Positions 30,270 through 40,623 are shown, counted from the stretch's first letter. The stretch is DNA of 64,000 nt from Thermoanaerobaculia bacterium (GCA_022822365.1 JAJEBV010000016.1:186001-250000), one strand, 5' to 3'. Translations and numbers: made by a program. Notes: generated by a model not told the origin, from the letters alone.

Positions 30270-30489
30270 GCGACTGCGAGCGGAACGCTTCGAGGTCGAA
30301 CGCGCCGCGGCTCCGGTCCAGGCTGTCGCTCAGAGGTGCGAGGCGGTCGTGGCGGATTCGCTGCGGGCGCAGGCGGAAGCCATCGGAACTCTCGACCAGC
30401 TCCAGGCGGTCTCCCGGCCCTACTCCGAGCGCGTCGAGGACCCGGGCCGGGAACGTGACCTGACGCTTCGATGTGATCTTGACGATCAT
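30247..30489 (-). CDS. AbrB/MazE-like antitoxin
   Basis: MIVKITSKRQVTFPARVLDALGVGPGDRLELVESSDGFRLRP. Confidence 0.9.
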   Translation of the reverse strand: MIVKITSKRQVTFPARVLDALGVGPGDRLELVESSDGFRLRPQRIRHDRLAPLSDSLDRSRGAFDLEAFRSQSHEATLRD

Positions 30490-30635
30490 CCGCTCTCCTT
30501 ACCGAACACCGTACTCTGGTAAGGCGAACGGCGTCAAGTCCCGTGACCCGGACTGCCGCACTGAGCCCAGGCCGTAGGATTGCCGCCCGCTCGGCGGATA
30601 GCAACGACACAGCCCAACAGAAAGGGAGATTCTCA

Positions 30636-31472
30636 GTGGACATCGCGAACAGGATCATGGTCGTCACCGGCGGCGCCTCCGGAATCGGCAAGGCGCTCGC
30701 CGAGGCGTTTCATCGCGAGGGGGCGCGGCACGTCGTCGTCGCCGACCTGGACGAGAAGGGAGCCAAGGAAGTCGCCGAGGCCATCGGCGGCACGGGCGTC
30801 GGACTGGACGTGGCCGACGAGGGCGCCGTGCGCGACCTGGTCGCGGCGACGCAGGCGAACATCGGCCCGATCGACCTCTTCATGTCGAACGCGGGCTACG
30901 TCACGATCGGCGGGCTCGAGGTGCCGAACAAGGAGATCAACGACATGTGGGACGTCCACGTGATGTCCCACGTCTACGCGGCCCGGGCTGTCCTGCCGTC
31001 AATGATCGAGCGCGGCGAGGGCTACATCATGAGCACCGCCTCGGCGGCCGGGCTCCTGACCCAGCTCGGTTCGCTCGCCTACTCGCTGACCAAGCACGCG
31101 GCGGTGGCGCTGGCGGAGTGGATCGCGATCACTCATGGCCACCAGGGCATCCGCGTCTCGGTGCATTGTCCGCAGGCCGTGCGCACGAACATCGGCGCCA
31201 ACAGCCCGAACCCGCGGCGCCGGGATGCCCTGTCCGTCGGCGTCGCTTCGGGAGACGGCGTGTTGACCTCCGAGCAGGCGGCCGATGCCTGCATCGACGC
31301 GGTCCGCGCGGAGCGGTTCTGGGTGCTTCCCCACCCCGAGGTCGCCGAGTACGTCCGGCGCAAGGCGACCGACATCGACCGCTGGCTGCACGGCATGCGG
31401 CGGTTCCAGGGACGGCTCTACGAAGGCAGGCAGCTCCCCGGCGACTGGTTCACCGACTCCCAGGGCGAGTGA
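30636..31472 (+). CDS. SDR family oxidoreductase
   Basis: GTG start after GGGAG; VVTGGASGIG...SNAGYV...STASAAG...YSLTKHA complete SDR motifs. Confidence 0.93.
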   Translation: MDIANRIMVVTGGASGIGKALAEAFHREGARHVVVADLDEKGAKEVAEAIGGTGVGLDVADEGAVRDLVAATQANIGPIDLFMSNAGYVTIGGLEVPNKEINDMWDVHVMSHVYAARAVLPSMIERGEGYIMSTASAAGLLTQLGSLAYSLTKHAAVALAEWIAITHGHQGIRVSVHCPQAVRTNIGANSPNPRRRDALSVGVASGDGVLTSEQAADACIDAVRAERFWVLPHPEVAEYVRRKATDIDRWLHGMRRFQGRLYEGRQLPGDWFTDSQGE

Positions 31473-31473
31473 C

Positions 31474-32178
31474 GTGACCCCGTCCGACGATCCGGTCGTC
31501 GCGAGCCGGAAGGACGGCGTCGCCGAGATCGTGCTGAACCGGCCCGCTCGCCGCAACGCCGTGACCGGGCCGCTGGCGAAGCGGCTGCACGATGAGATCG
31601 TCGCGGCGACCGAAGACGACGAGGTCGCCGTGCTGCTGATCCGCGGCGCCGGCGGGGCCTTCTGCTCCGGCCTCGACCTCGGCGAGTTCAGGGCCGACCC
31701 GCCGCCCGAATGGATGCCGGACTTCAGCGGCCTGTGGCTCGACGTCCACGCGGCGCTCTACGACTGCCCGAAGCCGGTCGTCGCGGCGCTTGAACGATTC
31801 GCGATCAACGCCGGCTCCGCGCTGGCGCTCGCGGCCGACCTGCTGGTCGCCGGCGAGCAGGCTTTCCTGCACGTCGGCGAGATCCAGATGGGCATGGCCG
31901 CGCCAATGAACATGGCCTGGCTGCGGCTCCGCCATCCGGAGAGCGTGGCAGCCCGGCTGGCGATTGTTGGCCGTCGCTACGCGGGACCCGAGCTTGTCGC
32001 AATGGGCGTGGCGACCGAAGTCGTGGCCGACGACGCCGTGCTCGACCGGGCTCGGGAACTTTCCGCGACGATCGCCGGTTATCCCCCGAGCGGGGTCCAG
32101 GCAATCAAGTCCACCGTCATCCGAGGTCGGCCGGCCGCGTCCGGGCGCGAGTGGTTCGCGCAGCTTCGCGGCGGCTGA
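31474..32178 (+). CDS. enoyl-CoA hydratase/isomerase family protein
   Basis: AEIVLNRPARRNAVTGPL...LLIRGAGGAFCSGLDLGEF; GTG start. Confidence 0.92.
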   Translation: MTPSDDPVVASRKDGVAEIVLNRPARRNAVTGPLAKRLHDEIVAATEDDEVAVLLIRGAGGAFCSGLDLGEFRADPPPEWMPDFSGLWLDVHAALYDCPKPVVAALERFAINAGSALALAADLLVAGEQAFLHVGEIQMGMAAPMNMAWLRLRHPESVAARLAIVGRRYAGPELVAMGVATEVVADDAVLDRARELSATIAGYPPSGVQAIKSTVIRGRPAASGREWFAQLRGG

Positions 32179-32211
32179 GAGTCACGGGACGAACCGGGGC
32201 TTCGGACAAGC

Positions 32212-32230
32212 CGCGGGCAGGACGCCCGCG
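32212..32230. repeat. 7-bp stem hairpin (different REP-like type or terminator)
   Basis: CGCGGGC-aggac-GCCCGCG between two + strand genes. Confidence 0.6.
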
Positions 32231-32278
32231 CTCGCAGGACGGACAGCGGCCGGCCGGTCGCGGTAGGATAGGGGACTA

Positions 32279-35200
32279 ATGACGGCCTTCTCATTAGACG
32301 ACAAATACACGCTCACTGAAGGCCGCGTCGCAATCACCGGTGTCCAGGCTCTCGTCCGGCTACCGATGGACCAGCACCGCCGCGACCGGGAAGCCGGTCT
32401 GCGGGTTGGCGCCTTCATCAGCGGCTATCCCGGATCGCCGCTTGGGGAATACGACAAGCAACTTCAGCGAGCGAACAGGCTGCTGGCGGACCACGACGTG
32501 GTCTGCCAGCCAGCCATCAACGAGGAGACGGCGGCGACCGCGATCTACGGCGCCCAGCTCCTGGAACGTTTTCCCCACGAACGCTTCGACGGCGTAGTCG
32601 GCATCTGGTACGGCAAGACGCCCGGCGTCGACCGCACCGGCGACGCGTTCCGCCACGGCAACTTCATCGGCACCGGCAAGCACGGCGGCGCCCTGGTGCT
32701 GGCCGGCGACGACACCGCCTGCAAGAGCTCGACGATCCCCGGCGACAGCACGATCAGTCTCTTCGACCTCTCGATCCCGGTGCTGTATCCGGGCGACCCG
32801 GCCGAGGTGCTGGACTTCGGCCTGCACGGGATCGCCCTGTCGCGGTACGCCGGCCTGTGGACCGCGCTCAAGATCGTGACCAACGTCGCCGATGGCGGCG
32901 CCGTGATCGACCTGCCGCATCCCCGGCCACCGGTGCTGCCCGACCTCGACATCGGCGGCCGCCGCTTCGAGAAGCAGCTCGACATGCGGCTCCTGCCGCC
33001 CTACTCGATCGAACTCGAGCGGCAGATCTTCTCCGAGCGCACGGCAGCCGCCCTGGCCTACGTCCATGCCAACGGCCTCGACAGCATCCGCTGCGCCAGC
33101 CCCGGCGACCGCATCGGCCTGGTCGCGGCCGGCAAGCCCTACCGCGACCTGCGTCTGGCGCTCCAGCTTCTCGGCCTGGACGAGGCCGCGCTCGACCGCC
33201 ACGGCATCCGCGTGCTCAAACTCGGCTGCATCGCGCCGATCGAGCCGCGGCGCCTGCGCGAGTTCGCCGAGGGCCTCGAAGAGATCGTCGTCATCGAGGA
33301 CAAGCGCGGCTTCGTCGAGACGCAGATCCGCCAGGTCCTCTACAACCTGCCCGACCGGCCCCTGGTCGGTGGCAAGGAAACGCCCGCCGGCGAGACGCTG
33401 TTCCCGATGCACGGAGAACTCGAAGGCCACGACATGGCGCGCATTCTCGGCGCCTACCTGGAACAGCGCCTGCCGGGCGCCGTACCGGCCGAGAAGCTGG
33501 CACATCTCCGGGCCGGCGCCGAGTCCGCCGAGCTGGCCACGAAGCTGCCGGCCGCGCTGCCCCGGATGCCCTACTTCTGCAGCGGCTGCCCCCACAACAC
33601 GTCGACCCAGCTTCCCGAGGGGTCGGACGTCGCGGGCGGCGGCATCGGCTGCCACGCGATGGCGATGTGGATGGACAGGGGCGTGAGCTGGCTGCCGCAG
33701 ATGGGCGGCGAGGGCGCCTGCTGGATCGGTCTGGCGCCGTTCACCGAGCAGGAGCACGTGTTCCAGAACGTCGGCGACGGCACCTACGCCCACTCCGCCA
33801 GCAAGGCGATCGAGGCCTGCATCGCCGCGGACCTCCACATGACGTTCCGCATCCTCTACAACTCGGCCGTCGCCATGACGGGAGGTCAGGACGCGGTGGG
33901 GCTTCTCAGTTCGATGGGCGTCGCCAGGCAGCTTCAGCTCCAGGGCATGAAGCGGGTCGTCCTGGTGACCGAGGACCTGGAGCGCTTCCCCCATCGGGAC
34001 GACAGCGGGGTCGAGATCCGGCACCGTCGTGACTACGACCAGGTCCTCAGGGAACTGCGGGCAATCAAGGGCCCGACGGCCGTGGTCTACGACCAGCAGT
34101 GCGCGGCCGAGAAACGGCGCGAGCGCAAGCGCGGAATCCAGGAGACGCCGAAGCAGCGGGTCTACATCAACCCGGCCGTCTGCGAGGGTTGCGGCGACTG
34201 CGCGGCGAAGTCGAATTGCCTGTCCGTCGCGCCGCTGGAGACCGAGTACGGCCGCAAGACCCAGATTCACCAGTCGTCCTGCAACCTGGACTACTCCTGC
34301 ATCGAGGGCGACTGTCCCGCGTTCATGACCGTCGAACTGGGCGAAGGCACCAAGCCGGTCCGCCGTGCCGCCGCGGCGCCCCTCGCCGAGGACGAGACGC
34401 CGGAACCCGTCCGTCAACTGCCGGACGACGCCACCTTCCGGGCGCTGCTCGTGGGCATCGGCGGCACCGGCGTAGTTACGGTCGACGCGATCCTCGTCAC
34501 CGCGGCCCTGATGGAGGGCAGGTACGCGGTCCACCTCGACCAGACCGGTCTGGCCCAGAAAGGCGGCGCCGTCGTATCGAACCTGCTGCTCAGCCGCGGG
34601 CCGATCCCCCGAGCCAACAAGCTCGGCGACGCCGAGGCGGACCTGGCGCTCTCCTTCGATCTGCTGGCCACGATCGCGCCCGACAACCTGAAGCGGTTCT
34701 CGCAGGACACGACGGCCGTAGTCGGCAACACCGCCGGCATCAGCCCGGCGGCCGTGATCACGGACAGCGCCGCCCGGATGCCCCCGCTCGACGAGCTGCG
34801 CAAGCGGCTGGCCCTGTTCACCGACAGCGACCGCAGCTACTTCGTGGACGCCGAGGCCGCCACCGAGCGGCTGCTCGGCAACAGCGTCACCGGCAACATT
34901 TTCCTGGTCGGCGCGGCTTACCAGCAGGGCCTGCTGCCGCTCCAGGCGCGCTTCATCGAGCAGGCGCTGGTGGCGAACGGCGTTGCCGTCGAAGACAACA
35001 TCCAGGCGTTCCGCTACGGCCGCCTGTCCGTCGCCGATCCGGAGCGGTTCCGGCGCGCCGCCGGACTCGCCGAGCCGGAGGCGCCGACCGCGGCGGCGGC
35101 GGCGGATGCCGCCCGCGAGCGCCTCGAGCGCTGGGCGCCAAACCTAAGGCCGAAGCTCGACGCGCTCCTCGCCGCCGCGCCGCGGGGAGGGTCGCTCGAC

Positions 35201-35833
35201 CGCCTCCTGCCCGGCCGCGTCGCCGACCTGCTGCTCTACGGTGGGGGCTTCGCCGAGCGCTATCTCGGCTTCGTCGGCGAGGTCGCCGACGCAGAGGAGT
35301 CGAAGGTGCCGGGCCACACCGCCGTACGCGAAGCGGCGGCCCGATACGGCTTCAAACTGCTGGCGGTCAAGGACGAGTACGAAGTCGCCCGCCTGTGGAT
35401 CCAGGACCCGACCTGGGACCAGGTCGCCCGCGACTACGACGGCTCGCTCACACGCCAGGTCCTGCTCCACCCGCCGACGCTGCGCCGCTTCGGCTGGAAG
35501 CGGAAGATCCGCCTGGGGGCCTGGTCGCGTTCAATGTTCCGGCTGCTGTACGCGGCGCGCGGGCTTCGCGGCACGGCGCTCGACATCTTCGGAGCGACCA
35601 GGCACCGCCGCCTGGAGCGCGGGCTGTTCGACTGGTACCGCGGCCTGGTGCACGGCGCCCTCGAACGGCTCGACGCGAACTCCGCGCCGACGGTCGTCGA
35701 GCTCGCCGAACTCCCCGACTCGATCCGAGGCTACGAGGGCGTCAAGGAGCGCACGGTCGCCACGGCCAGATCACGCGCGAGACAGCTCCAGCGCCAGCTC
35801 GACGAAGAGCCTGTCGGCTCCAGGGTCGCCTGA
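32279..35833 (+). CDS. indolepyruvate ferredoxin oxidoreductase, fused subunits
   Basis: 1184 aa; YTLTEGRVAITGVQALVRLP...FISGYPGSPLGEYD...CSGCPHNTSTQLPEGS...CEGCGDCAAKSNCLSV...GIGGTGVVTV. Confidence 0.93.
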   Translation: MTAFSLDDKYTLTEGRVAITGVQALVRLPMDQHRRDREAGLRVGAFISGYPGSPLGEYDKQLQRANRLLADHDVVCQPAINEETAATAIYGAQLLERFPHERFDGVVGIWYGKTPGVDRTGDAFRHGNFIGTGKHGGALVLAGDDTACKSSTIPGDSTISLFDLSIPVLYPGDPAEVLDFGLHGIALSRYAGLWTALKIVTNVADGGAVIDLPHPRPPVLPDLDIGGRRFEKQLDMRLLPPYSIELERQIFSERTAAALAYVHANGLDSIRCASPGDRIGLVAAGKPYRDLRLALQLLGLDEAALDRHGIRVLKLGCIAPIEPRRLREFAEGLEEIVVIEDKRGFVETQIRQVLYNLPDRPLVGGKETPAGETLFPMHGELEGHDMARILGAYLEQRLPGAVPAEKLAHLRAGAESAELATKLPAALPRMPYFCSGCPHNTSTQLPEGSDVAGGGIGCHAMAMWMDRGVSWLPQMGGEGACWIGLAPFTEQEHVFQNVGDGTYAHSASKAIEACIAADLHMTFRILYNSAVAMTGGQDAVGLLSSMGVARQLQLQGMKRVVLVTEDLERFPHRDDSGVEIRHRRDYDQVLRELRAIKGPTAVVYDQQCAAEKRRERKRGIQETPKQRVYINPAVCEGCGDCAAKSNCLSVAPLETEYGRKTQIHQSSCNLDYSCIEGDCPAFMTVELGEGTKPVRRAAAAPLAEDETPEPVRQLPDDATFRALLVGIGGTGVVTVDAILVTAALMEGRYAVHLDQTGLAQKGGAVVSNLLLSRGPIPRANKLGDAEADLALSFDLLATIAPDNLKRFSQDTTAVVGNTAGISPAAVITDSAARMPPLDELRKRLALFTDSDRSYFVDAEAATERLLGNSVTGNIFLVGAAYQQGLLPLQARFIEQALVANGVAVEDNIQAFRYGRLSVADPERFRRAAGLAEPEAPTAAAAADAARERLERWAPNLRPKLDALLAAAPRGGSLDRLLPGRVADLLLYGGGFAERYLGFVGEVADAEESKVPGHTAVREAAARYGFKLLAVKDEYEVARLWIQDPTWDQVARDYDGSLTRQVLLHPPTLRRFGWKRKIRLGAWSRSMFRLLYAARGLRGTALDIFGATRHRRLERGLFDWYRGLVHGALERLDANSAPTVVELAELPDSIRGYEGVKERTVATARSRARQLQRQLDEEPVGSRVA

Positions 35834-35861
35834 AACGGCGCCCGCGCTAGGATCCCTCGCC

Positions 35862-36680
35862 GTGACGACCCGACGGATTGCGTCAACGCTCCGGGTTCTG
35901 CCGGCTCTGCTCGTGGCCGTTGCCACGCACCTTCCGGCCCAGACCGCACACCCGGTGCTGAGCGGCTTCGCGCCCATCGACGACTACATTCTCGAGGTCG
36001 ACGGCCAGGCCGACTCCGATGCTCGGCTGTACCTCTCGCAGCGTGCCGCCGCGATGCTGATCCTGAGCGATGCCCTGGGTGAGCCGCTCCTTCTGTGGGC
36101 CCGCAGCATGGCCGTGGACCAACTCCAGGGCTCCGATCTACTGACGTCCGGGCCCGGCTACGACGTGGTTGCCGAACCGGGCAAGACCTACCTCGGCGAG
36201 GCCACACCGGACCAGACCACGATCGTCCTGCCAATCGAGGGCCGGGACGTGAAGGTTCTCCCACGCCCTCCCCTGATCGGCGACCGCACCCTGGGCGAAC
36301 TGCTCGAACACTCACCCGGCTACCGCGTCGGCATGGACGCTTTCCAGCCGAACGCCGCTGCCATGGCGGCACTCCGCGACACCGAAGCGGCTCGAGTCAG
36401 AGTCTTCTTCGGCTCCTGGTGCGGCGTGTGCAAACAGGTGCTGCCGAACCTCCTCGAGGTCAACGCCGGACTTGAAGGCACCCAGGTCACCTTCGAGTAC
36501 TACGGGCTGGCTTCGCCTCCGGCCGGCTGGGAAGACCCGGAAGTCAAGGGCAACGAAGTGACGGGCCTGCCGATGGCGATCGTCTATCGCAACGGCCGAG
36601 AGGTCGGTCGCTTCGGCGGGGCGAATGAGTTCGCCCAGCCTGCGCGGGTACTGCAGGCTCTACTCGCCAGCGCGCGGTAG
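35862..36680 (+). CDS. secreted thioredoxin-like protein
   Basis: GTG start, signal peptide; VRVFFGSWCGVCKQVLPNLLEV (WCxxC); cis-Pro region VTGLPMAIVYRNG. Confidence 0.85.
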   Translation: MTTRRIASTLRVLPALLVAVATHLPAQTAHPVLSGFAPIDDYILEVDGQADSDARLYLSQRAAAMLILSDALGEPLLLWARSMAVDQLQGSDLLTSGPGYDVVAEPGKTYLGEATPDQTTIVLPIEGRDVKVLPRPPLIGDRTLGELLEHSPGYRVGMDAFQPNAAAMAALRDTEAARVRVFFGSWCGVCKQVLPNLLEVNAGLEGTQVTFEYYGLASPPAGWEDPEVKGNEVTGLPMAIVYRNGREVGRFGGANEFAQPARVLQALLASAR

Positions 36681-36736
36681 GCCTGTCGACATGGTGCCGG
36701 TCTCTGCCGGCGCGTCTTGAGGCCACCTGCAGCGGC

Positions 36737-36760
36737 GACCGGCGGGGCGCCGGCGCACCC
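36737..36760 (+). repeat. dispersed palindromic repeat, copy E
   Basis: GACCGGC GGGGC GCCGGC GCACCC in the convergent intergenic region. Confidence 0.65.
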
Positions 36761-36790
36761 GGAGGGCGAAACGCTTCGCCGGGGCTCGGC

Positions 36791-38833
36791 TTACTCCAGC
36801 GCCAACGCCACCAGGGCCGGGATTTGTTCCCCGCGGCCCGCGCCGACGGTAAAGGCCACGTACTGCCGCCCTTCGTGGAGGTAGGTCATCGGCGTGCCGT
36901 GCGGGGTCGGTTCCACGCGATGCTCCCAGAGCTTGGCGCCGTCCCGCTTGTCGTAGGCGCGGATGTGGCCGGCGTTGCCCATGAAGGTCATCCGGCTCGG
37001 GTCGTAGTCGGCCTGGATGATGAAGATCAGGTCCTTCGTCAGCACGAGACCGCCGTTCGAGAGGATGCCGTGGGAGGCACTGCCCAGGTCGGGCAGGTCG
37101 AGGTGGGCGATCGCGGGATGGTCCTTCGGCCCCGGACCGTGGGCGACCTGCCACAGGTGCTCGCCGGTGTTCAGGTCGATCGCGGTGATCCGGCTGTAGG
37201 GCGGCTTGACCAGGGGAAGACCGCGCGGCCCGTCCACGAGGTTGAGAGCATCGACGTAGCGGAACTCGGAGCGGGCCGCGTCGGCCGGCTGCACGCCGAA
37301 GCTCATCACCTTGGTCATCGACGGCACGTAGAGGATGCCGGCCTCGGGATCGACCGCCGCGCCCCTCCAGTTCGCCCCGCCGGCGGCGGACGGCAGCGTC
37401 AGCACGCCGAGCTTGCCGCCTTCCCTGACCTCGAGCGGCGGCGTGAAGATCGGCCCCAGCACGTAGTCCTCGGCGATCTCGAGCGCCTCTGCGCGCAGCT
37501 CCGGCGTGAAGTCGATCAGGTCGTCCTCGGTCATGCCGAGCCGCTCGAAGGGCGCGGGCTTCGTCGGCATCGGCTGGGTCGGCGAGCTCCACTCGCCGGG
37601 CACCGCCGTCTGCGGCACCGGGATCTCGTCGATCGGCCACACGGGCTCGCCCGTCTCCCGGTCGAAGACGTAGGTGAGGCCCTGCTTGCTGACAAGAGCC
37701 ACAGCCTCGATCTCGCGGCCATCGACCGTGATGTCGACCAGGTTCGGGGCCGAAGCCAGGTCGTAGTCCCACAGGCCGTGGCGGACCGCCTGGAAGTGCC
37801 ACTTTCGCTCGCCGGTGCGGGCATCGAGCGCCACCAGGCTCTCCGCGAACAGGTTGTCGCCGCGCCGGTGGCCGCCGTACCAGTCGTTCGTCGGCGTCGA
37901 CACCGGCAGGTAGACGAAGCCGAGCTCGTCGTCGCAGCTCATCATCGTCCACACGTTCGTGTTCCCGGAATACTCCCAGGAACCGTCGAGCCAGGTGTCG
38001 TTGCCGAACTCGCCGGGCTGCGGAATCGTGTGGAAGATCCAGCGCATCTCCCCGGTCCGCACGTCGTAGCCGCGGACGTGGCCGGGCGGCATCTTCGGTC
38101 CCCGGGGACCGTCGGAGATGACCGAGCCGAGCACGATGACGTCGGCGCAGACGATCGGCGGCGCCGAGTGGGTGTACTGGCGCTCGTTGATCTCGCGGCC
38201 CAGGCCGACGGCGGTGTTCACCATGCCGCCGTCGCCGAAGGCCGGGTCGGGCTGGCCGGTCGTTCTGTCGAGCGAGATCAGGCGGCGGTGGTGGGCGGCG
38301 TAGATCAGGCGCTCGACGGCTTTGCCGTCGATCTCCCCGCGCCAGTACTCGAGCCCGCGCTGCTGGAAACCCGCGTTCGCCGGACGGCCGGCGTCGTAGC
38401 TCCTTGGGTCGTAGACCCAGCGGGTCTCACCGGTGCCCGGGTCGATCGCCGCCACCTGGCTGAGGGAGGTCGTGATGTAGAGGGCGCCGCCGATGTAGAG
38501 CGGCGTGCTCTTGTACATGCCGCCGCGGTACTCCGTGTCGGCCTCCGTCTCGACCGACGTCCAGCGCCAGACTTCGCGCAGCCGGTCGACGTTGGACGGG
38601 TCGATCTGGTCGAGGGGCGAGTACTTGGTCGACGCGCGGTCGGCGGCGTAGTGGCGCCACTTGCCGACCGCGTCGCCGCCAGGGCCGGGATCGGAGTCGC
38701 CGCCGCACCCGGAGGCCAGGATCAGCAGGACAGCTGCGCTCACGGCTATCGCAGAACCAGAAGCCGGCCAGAGGGCCGGCGCACCGGCAATCGATGAAGA
38801 CGTGGAGGCGCGGGAGGCCTTGTTGAGCAACAT
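36791..38833 (-). CDS. PQQ-dependent dehydrogenase lipoprotein (glucose/quinoprotein dehydrogenase-like)
   Basis: Lipobox LILASGC; KWRHYAADRASTKYSPLDQIDPSNVDRLREVWRW...GETRWVYDP beta-propeller repeats. Confidence 0.92.
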   Translation of the reverse strand: MLLNKASRASTSSSIAGAPALWPASGSAIAVSAAVLLILASGCGGDSDPGPGGDAVGKWRHYAADRASTKYSPLDQIDPSNVDRLREVWRWTSVETEADTEYRGGMYKSTPLYIGGALYITTSLSQVAAIDPGTGETRWVYDPRSYDAGRPANAGFQQRGLEYWRGEIDGKAVERLIYAAHHRRLISLDRTTGQPDPAFGDGGMVNTAVGLGREINERQYTHSAPPIVCADVIVLGSVISDGPRGPKMPPGHVRGYDVRTGEMRWIFHTIPQPGEFGNDTWLDGSWEYSGNTNVWTMMSCDDELGFVYLPVSTPTNDWYGGHRRGDNLFAESLVALDARTGERKWHFQAVRHGLWDYDLASAPNLVDITVDGREIEAVALVSKQGLTYVFDRETGEPVWPIDEIPVPQTAVPGEWSSPTQPMPTKPAPFERLGMTEDDLIDFTPELRAEALEIAEDYVLGPIFTPPLEVREGGKLGVLTLPSAAGGANWRGAAVDPEAGILYVPSMTKVMSFGVQPADAARSEFRYVDALNLVDGPRGLPLVKPPYSRITAIDLNTGEHLWQVAHGPGPKDHPAIAHLDLPDLGSASHGILSNGGLVLTKDLIFIIQADYDPSRMTFMGNAGHIRAYDKRDGAKLWEHRVEPTPHGTPMTYLHEGRQYVAFTVGAGRGEQIPALVALALE
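38763..38785 (+). repeat. dispersed palindromic repeat, copy F (inside N-terminus of PQQ dehydrogenase)
   Basis: GCCGGC CAGAGG GCCGGC GCACC, identical core to copy D. Confidence 0.85.
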
Positions 38834-38904
38834 CCGGCGAGTCTACGTGCCCATCCTGTACGCTAAGCGGCCTTCAGAAACAGGGCGTTAGAGGAGAACA
38901 AGAC

Positions 38905-40200
38905 ATGGCATGGGACTTCGAAACAGACGCTGAATTCCAGGACAAGCTGGACTGGATGGACGAGTTCGTCACCAACGAGATCGAACCGCTTCGATTCGTT
39001 CTCGGCAGTCCCTACGACCTCTCCTGCCCCAAGCGCCAGAAGCTGATCCCGCCGCTCCAGGAAGAGGTCAGGAAGCGCCAGCTCTGGGCCTGCCATCTCG
39101 GGCCCGAACTCGGCGGCCAGGGTTACGGCCAGGTCAAGCTGGCGCTGATGAACGAGATCCTCGGCCGCTCGCCGCACGCGCCGATCGTCTTCGGTTGCCA
39201 GGCGCCGGACTCGGGCAACGCCGAGATCATCGCCCACTACGGCACGGACGAGCAGAAGGCGCGCTACCTGCAACCCCTGCTCGACAACAGGATGGTCTCC
39301 GCCTACTCGATGACGGAGCCGCACGGCGGCTCGGATCCGAAGGTGTTCACGACCCGCGCCGTCCTCGACGGCGACGAGTGGGTGATCAACGGCGAGAAGT
39401 GGTTCTCCTCGAACGCCCGCTACGCCTCCCTGCTGGTCGTCATGGTGGTCACCGACCCGGACGCGCCTCCCTACAACAGGATGTCGATGTTCCTGGTGCC
39501 CAAGGACACGCCGGGCGTCAAGATCATCCGCAACGTCGCGGTCGGCACCGGCAACGAGGACGGCTCGCACGGCTACGTCCGCTACACGGACGTGCGGGTG
39601 CCCAAGGATCATCTGCTTGGCCAGCGCGGCCAGGGCTTCGTGGTCGCCCAGACCCGCCTCGGCGGGGGCCGCATCCACCACGCGATGCGCACGATCGCCA
39701 AGGTCCGCACTGCCTTCGACCAGATGTGCGAGCGGGTGCTGTCCCGGGAAACGCAGGGAGAACTGCTGGCGCAGAAGCAGCTCGTGCAGGAGAAGATCGC
39801 CGATTCCTGGGCGCAGATCGAGCAGTTCCGGCTCTTCGTGCTCCAGACCGCCTGGAAGATCGACAAGTACAAGGACTACCGGATGGTCCGCAAGGACATC
39901 TCGGCGGTCAAGGCGGTCATGCCGAAGGTCTACCTCGACGTCTTCTCACGGGCGCTGATGATCCACGGCTCGCTCGGCGTCTCGAACGAGATGACCTTCT
40001 CGGCGGGCGTCGTCGATTCGTTCCACATGGCCCTTGCCGACGGACCGACCGAGGTCCACAAGATCACGGTGGCGAAGCAGATCCTCCGCGAGTACGCGGG
40101 CACGGACGACCTCTTCCCGACCACCCACCTGCTCAAGCTGCGGCAGGCGGCGTACGAGAAGTACGCGGACGCGCTGGAGCTCGAGGTCGCTGCTCTCTAG
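38905..40200 (+). CDS. acyl-CoA dehydrogenase
   Basis: MTEPHGGSDPKVFTTRAV...GEKWFSSNARYA...IHGSLGVSNEM. Confidence 0.95.
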   Translation: MAWDFETDAEFQDKLDWMDEFVTNEIEPLRFVLGSPYDLSCPKRQKLIPPLQEEVRKRQLWACHLGPELGGQGYGQVKLALMNEILGRSPHAPIVFGCQAPDSGNAEIIAHYGTDEQKARYLQPLLDNRMVSAYSMTEPHGGSDPKVFTTRAVLDGDEWVINGEKWFSSNARYASLLVVMVVTDPDAPPYNRMSMFLVPKDTPGVKIIRNVAVGTGNEDGSHGYVRYTDVRVPKDHLLGQRGQGFVVAQTRLGGGRIHHAMRTIAKVRTAFDQMCERVLSRETQGELLAQKQLVQEKIADSWAQIEQFRLFVLQTAWKIDKYKDYRMVRKDISAVKAVMPKVYLDVFSRALMIHGSLGVSNEMTFSAGVVDSFHMALADGPTEVHKITVAKQILREYAGTDDLFPTTHLLKLRQAAYEKYADALELEVAAL

Positions 40201-40263
40201 CAGCCAGCGGCGCACATTCACCACGTAGCGTTCCACGGCGCAAGCTGCTACATTCTGCTCGCC

Positions 40264-40605
40264 ATGTTCAAGAACTTCATGTTTGCGATCGCGTACATTC
40301 TCGGCGCAGGTTGGTGGGCCAGTCAGGCCATGGTCGACGCGGCGGCCGGGTCCTGGTGGAACCTCCTCGCCTTCTTCGCCGTCCTGACCTTCTTCCTGGT
40401 CCGCGTCGGCTGCATGGGCGGCAGCGAGGAAGACGCCCAGAAGATGGGCAACGTCTTCTCGATCATCATCGCCGTGGCCTTGCTGGTCATCGCGGGGATG
40501 GGACTGGCCGGCGGCGACGGGAGCATCGCGAACGTGGTCTTCGCGCTCCTGTTCGCCGTCGTGGCCGGACTCGGCCTGCGCGCGACCGCCGCCGCGCACG
40601 CCTAA
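40264..40605 (+). CDS. small multi-pass membrane protein of unknown function
   Basis: 113 aa, about three to four TM segments; upstream of DUF4399 gene. Confidence 0.7.
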   Translation: MFKNFMFAIAYILGAGWWASQAMVDAAAGSWWNLLAFFAVLTFFLVRVGCMGGSEEDAQKMGNVFSIIIAVALLVIAGMGLAGGDGSIANVVFALLFAVVAGLGLRATAAAHA

Positions 40606-40623
40606 GACTACGGAGAAACGCAA

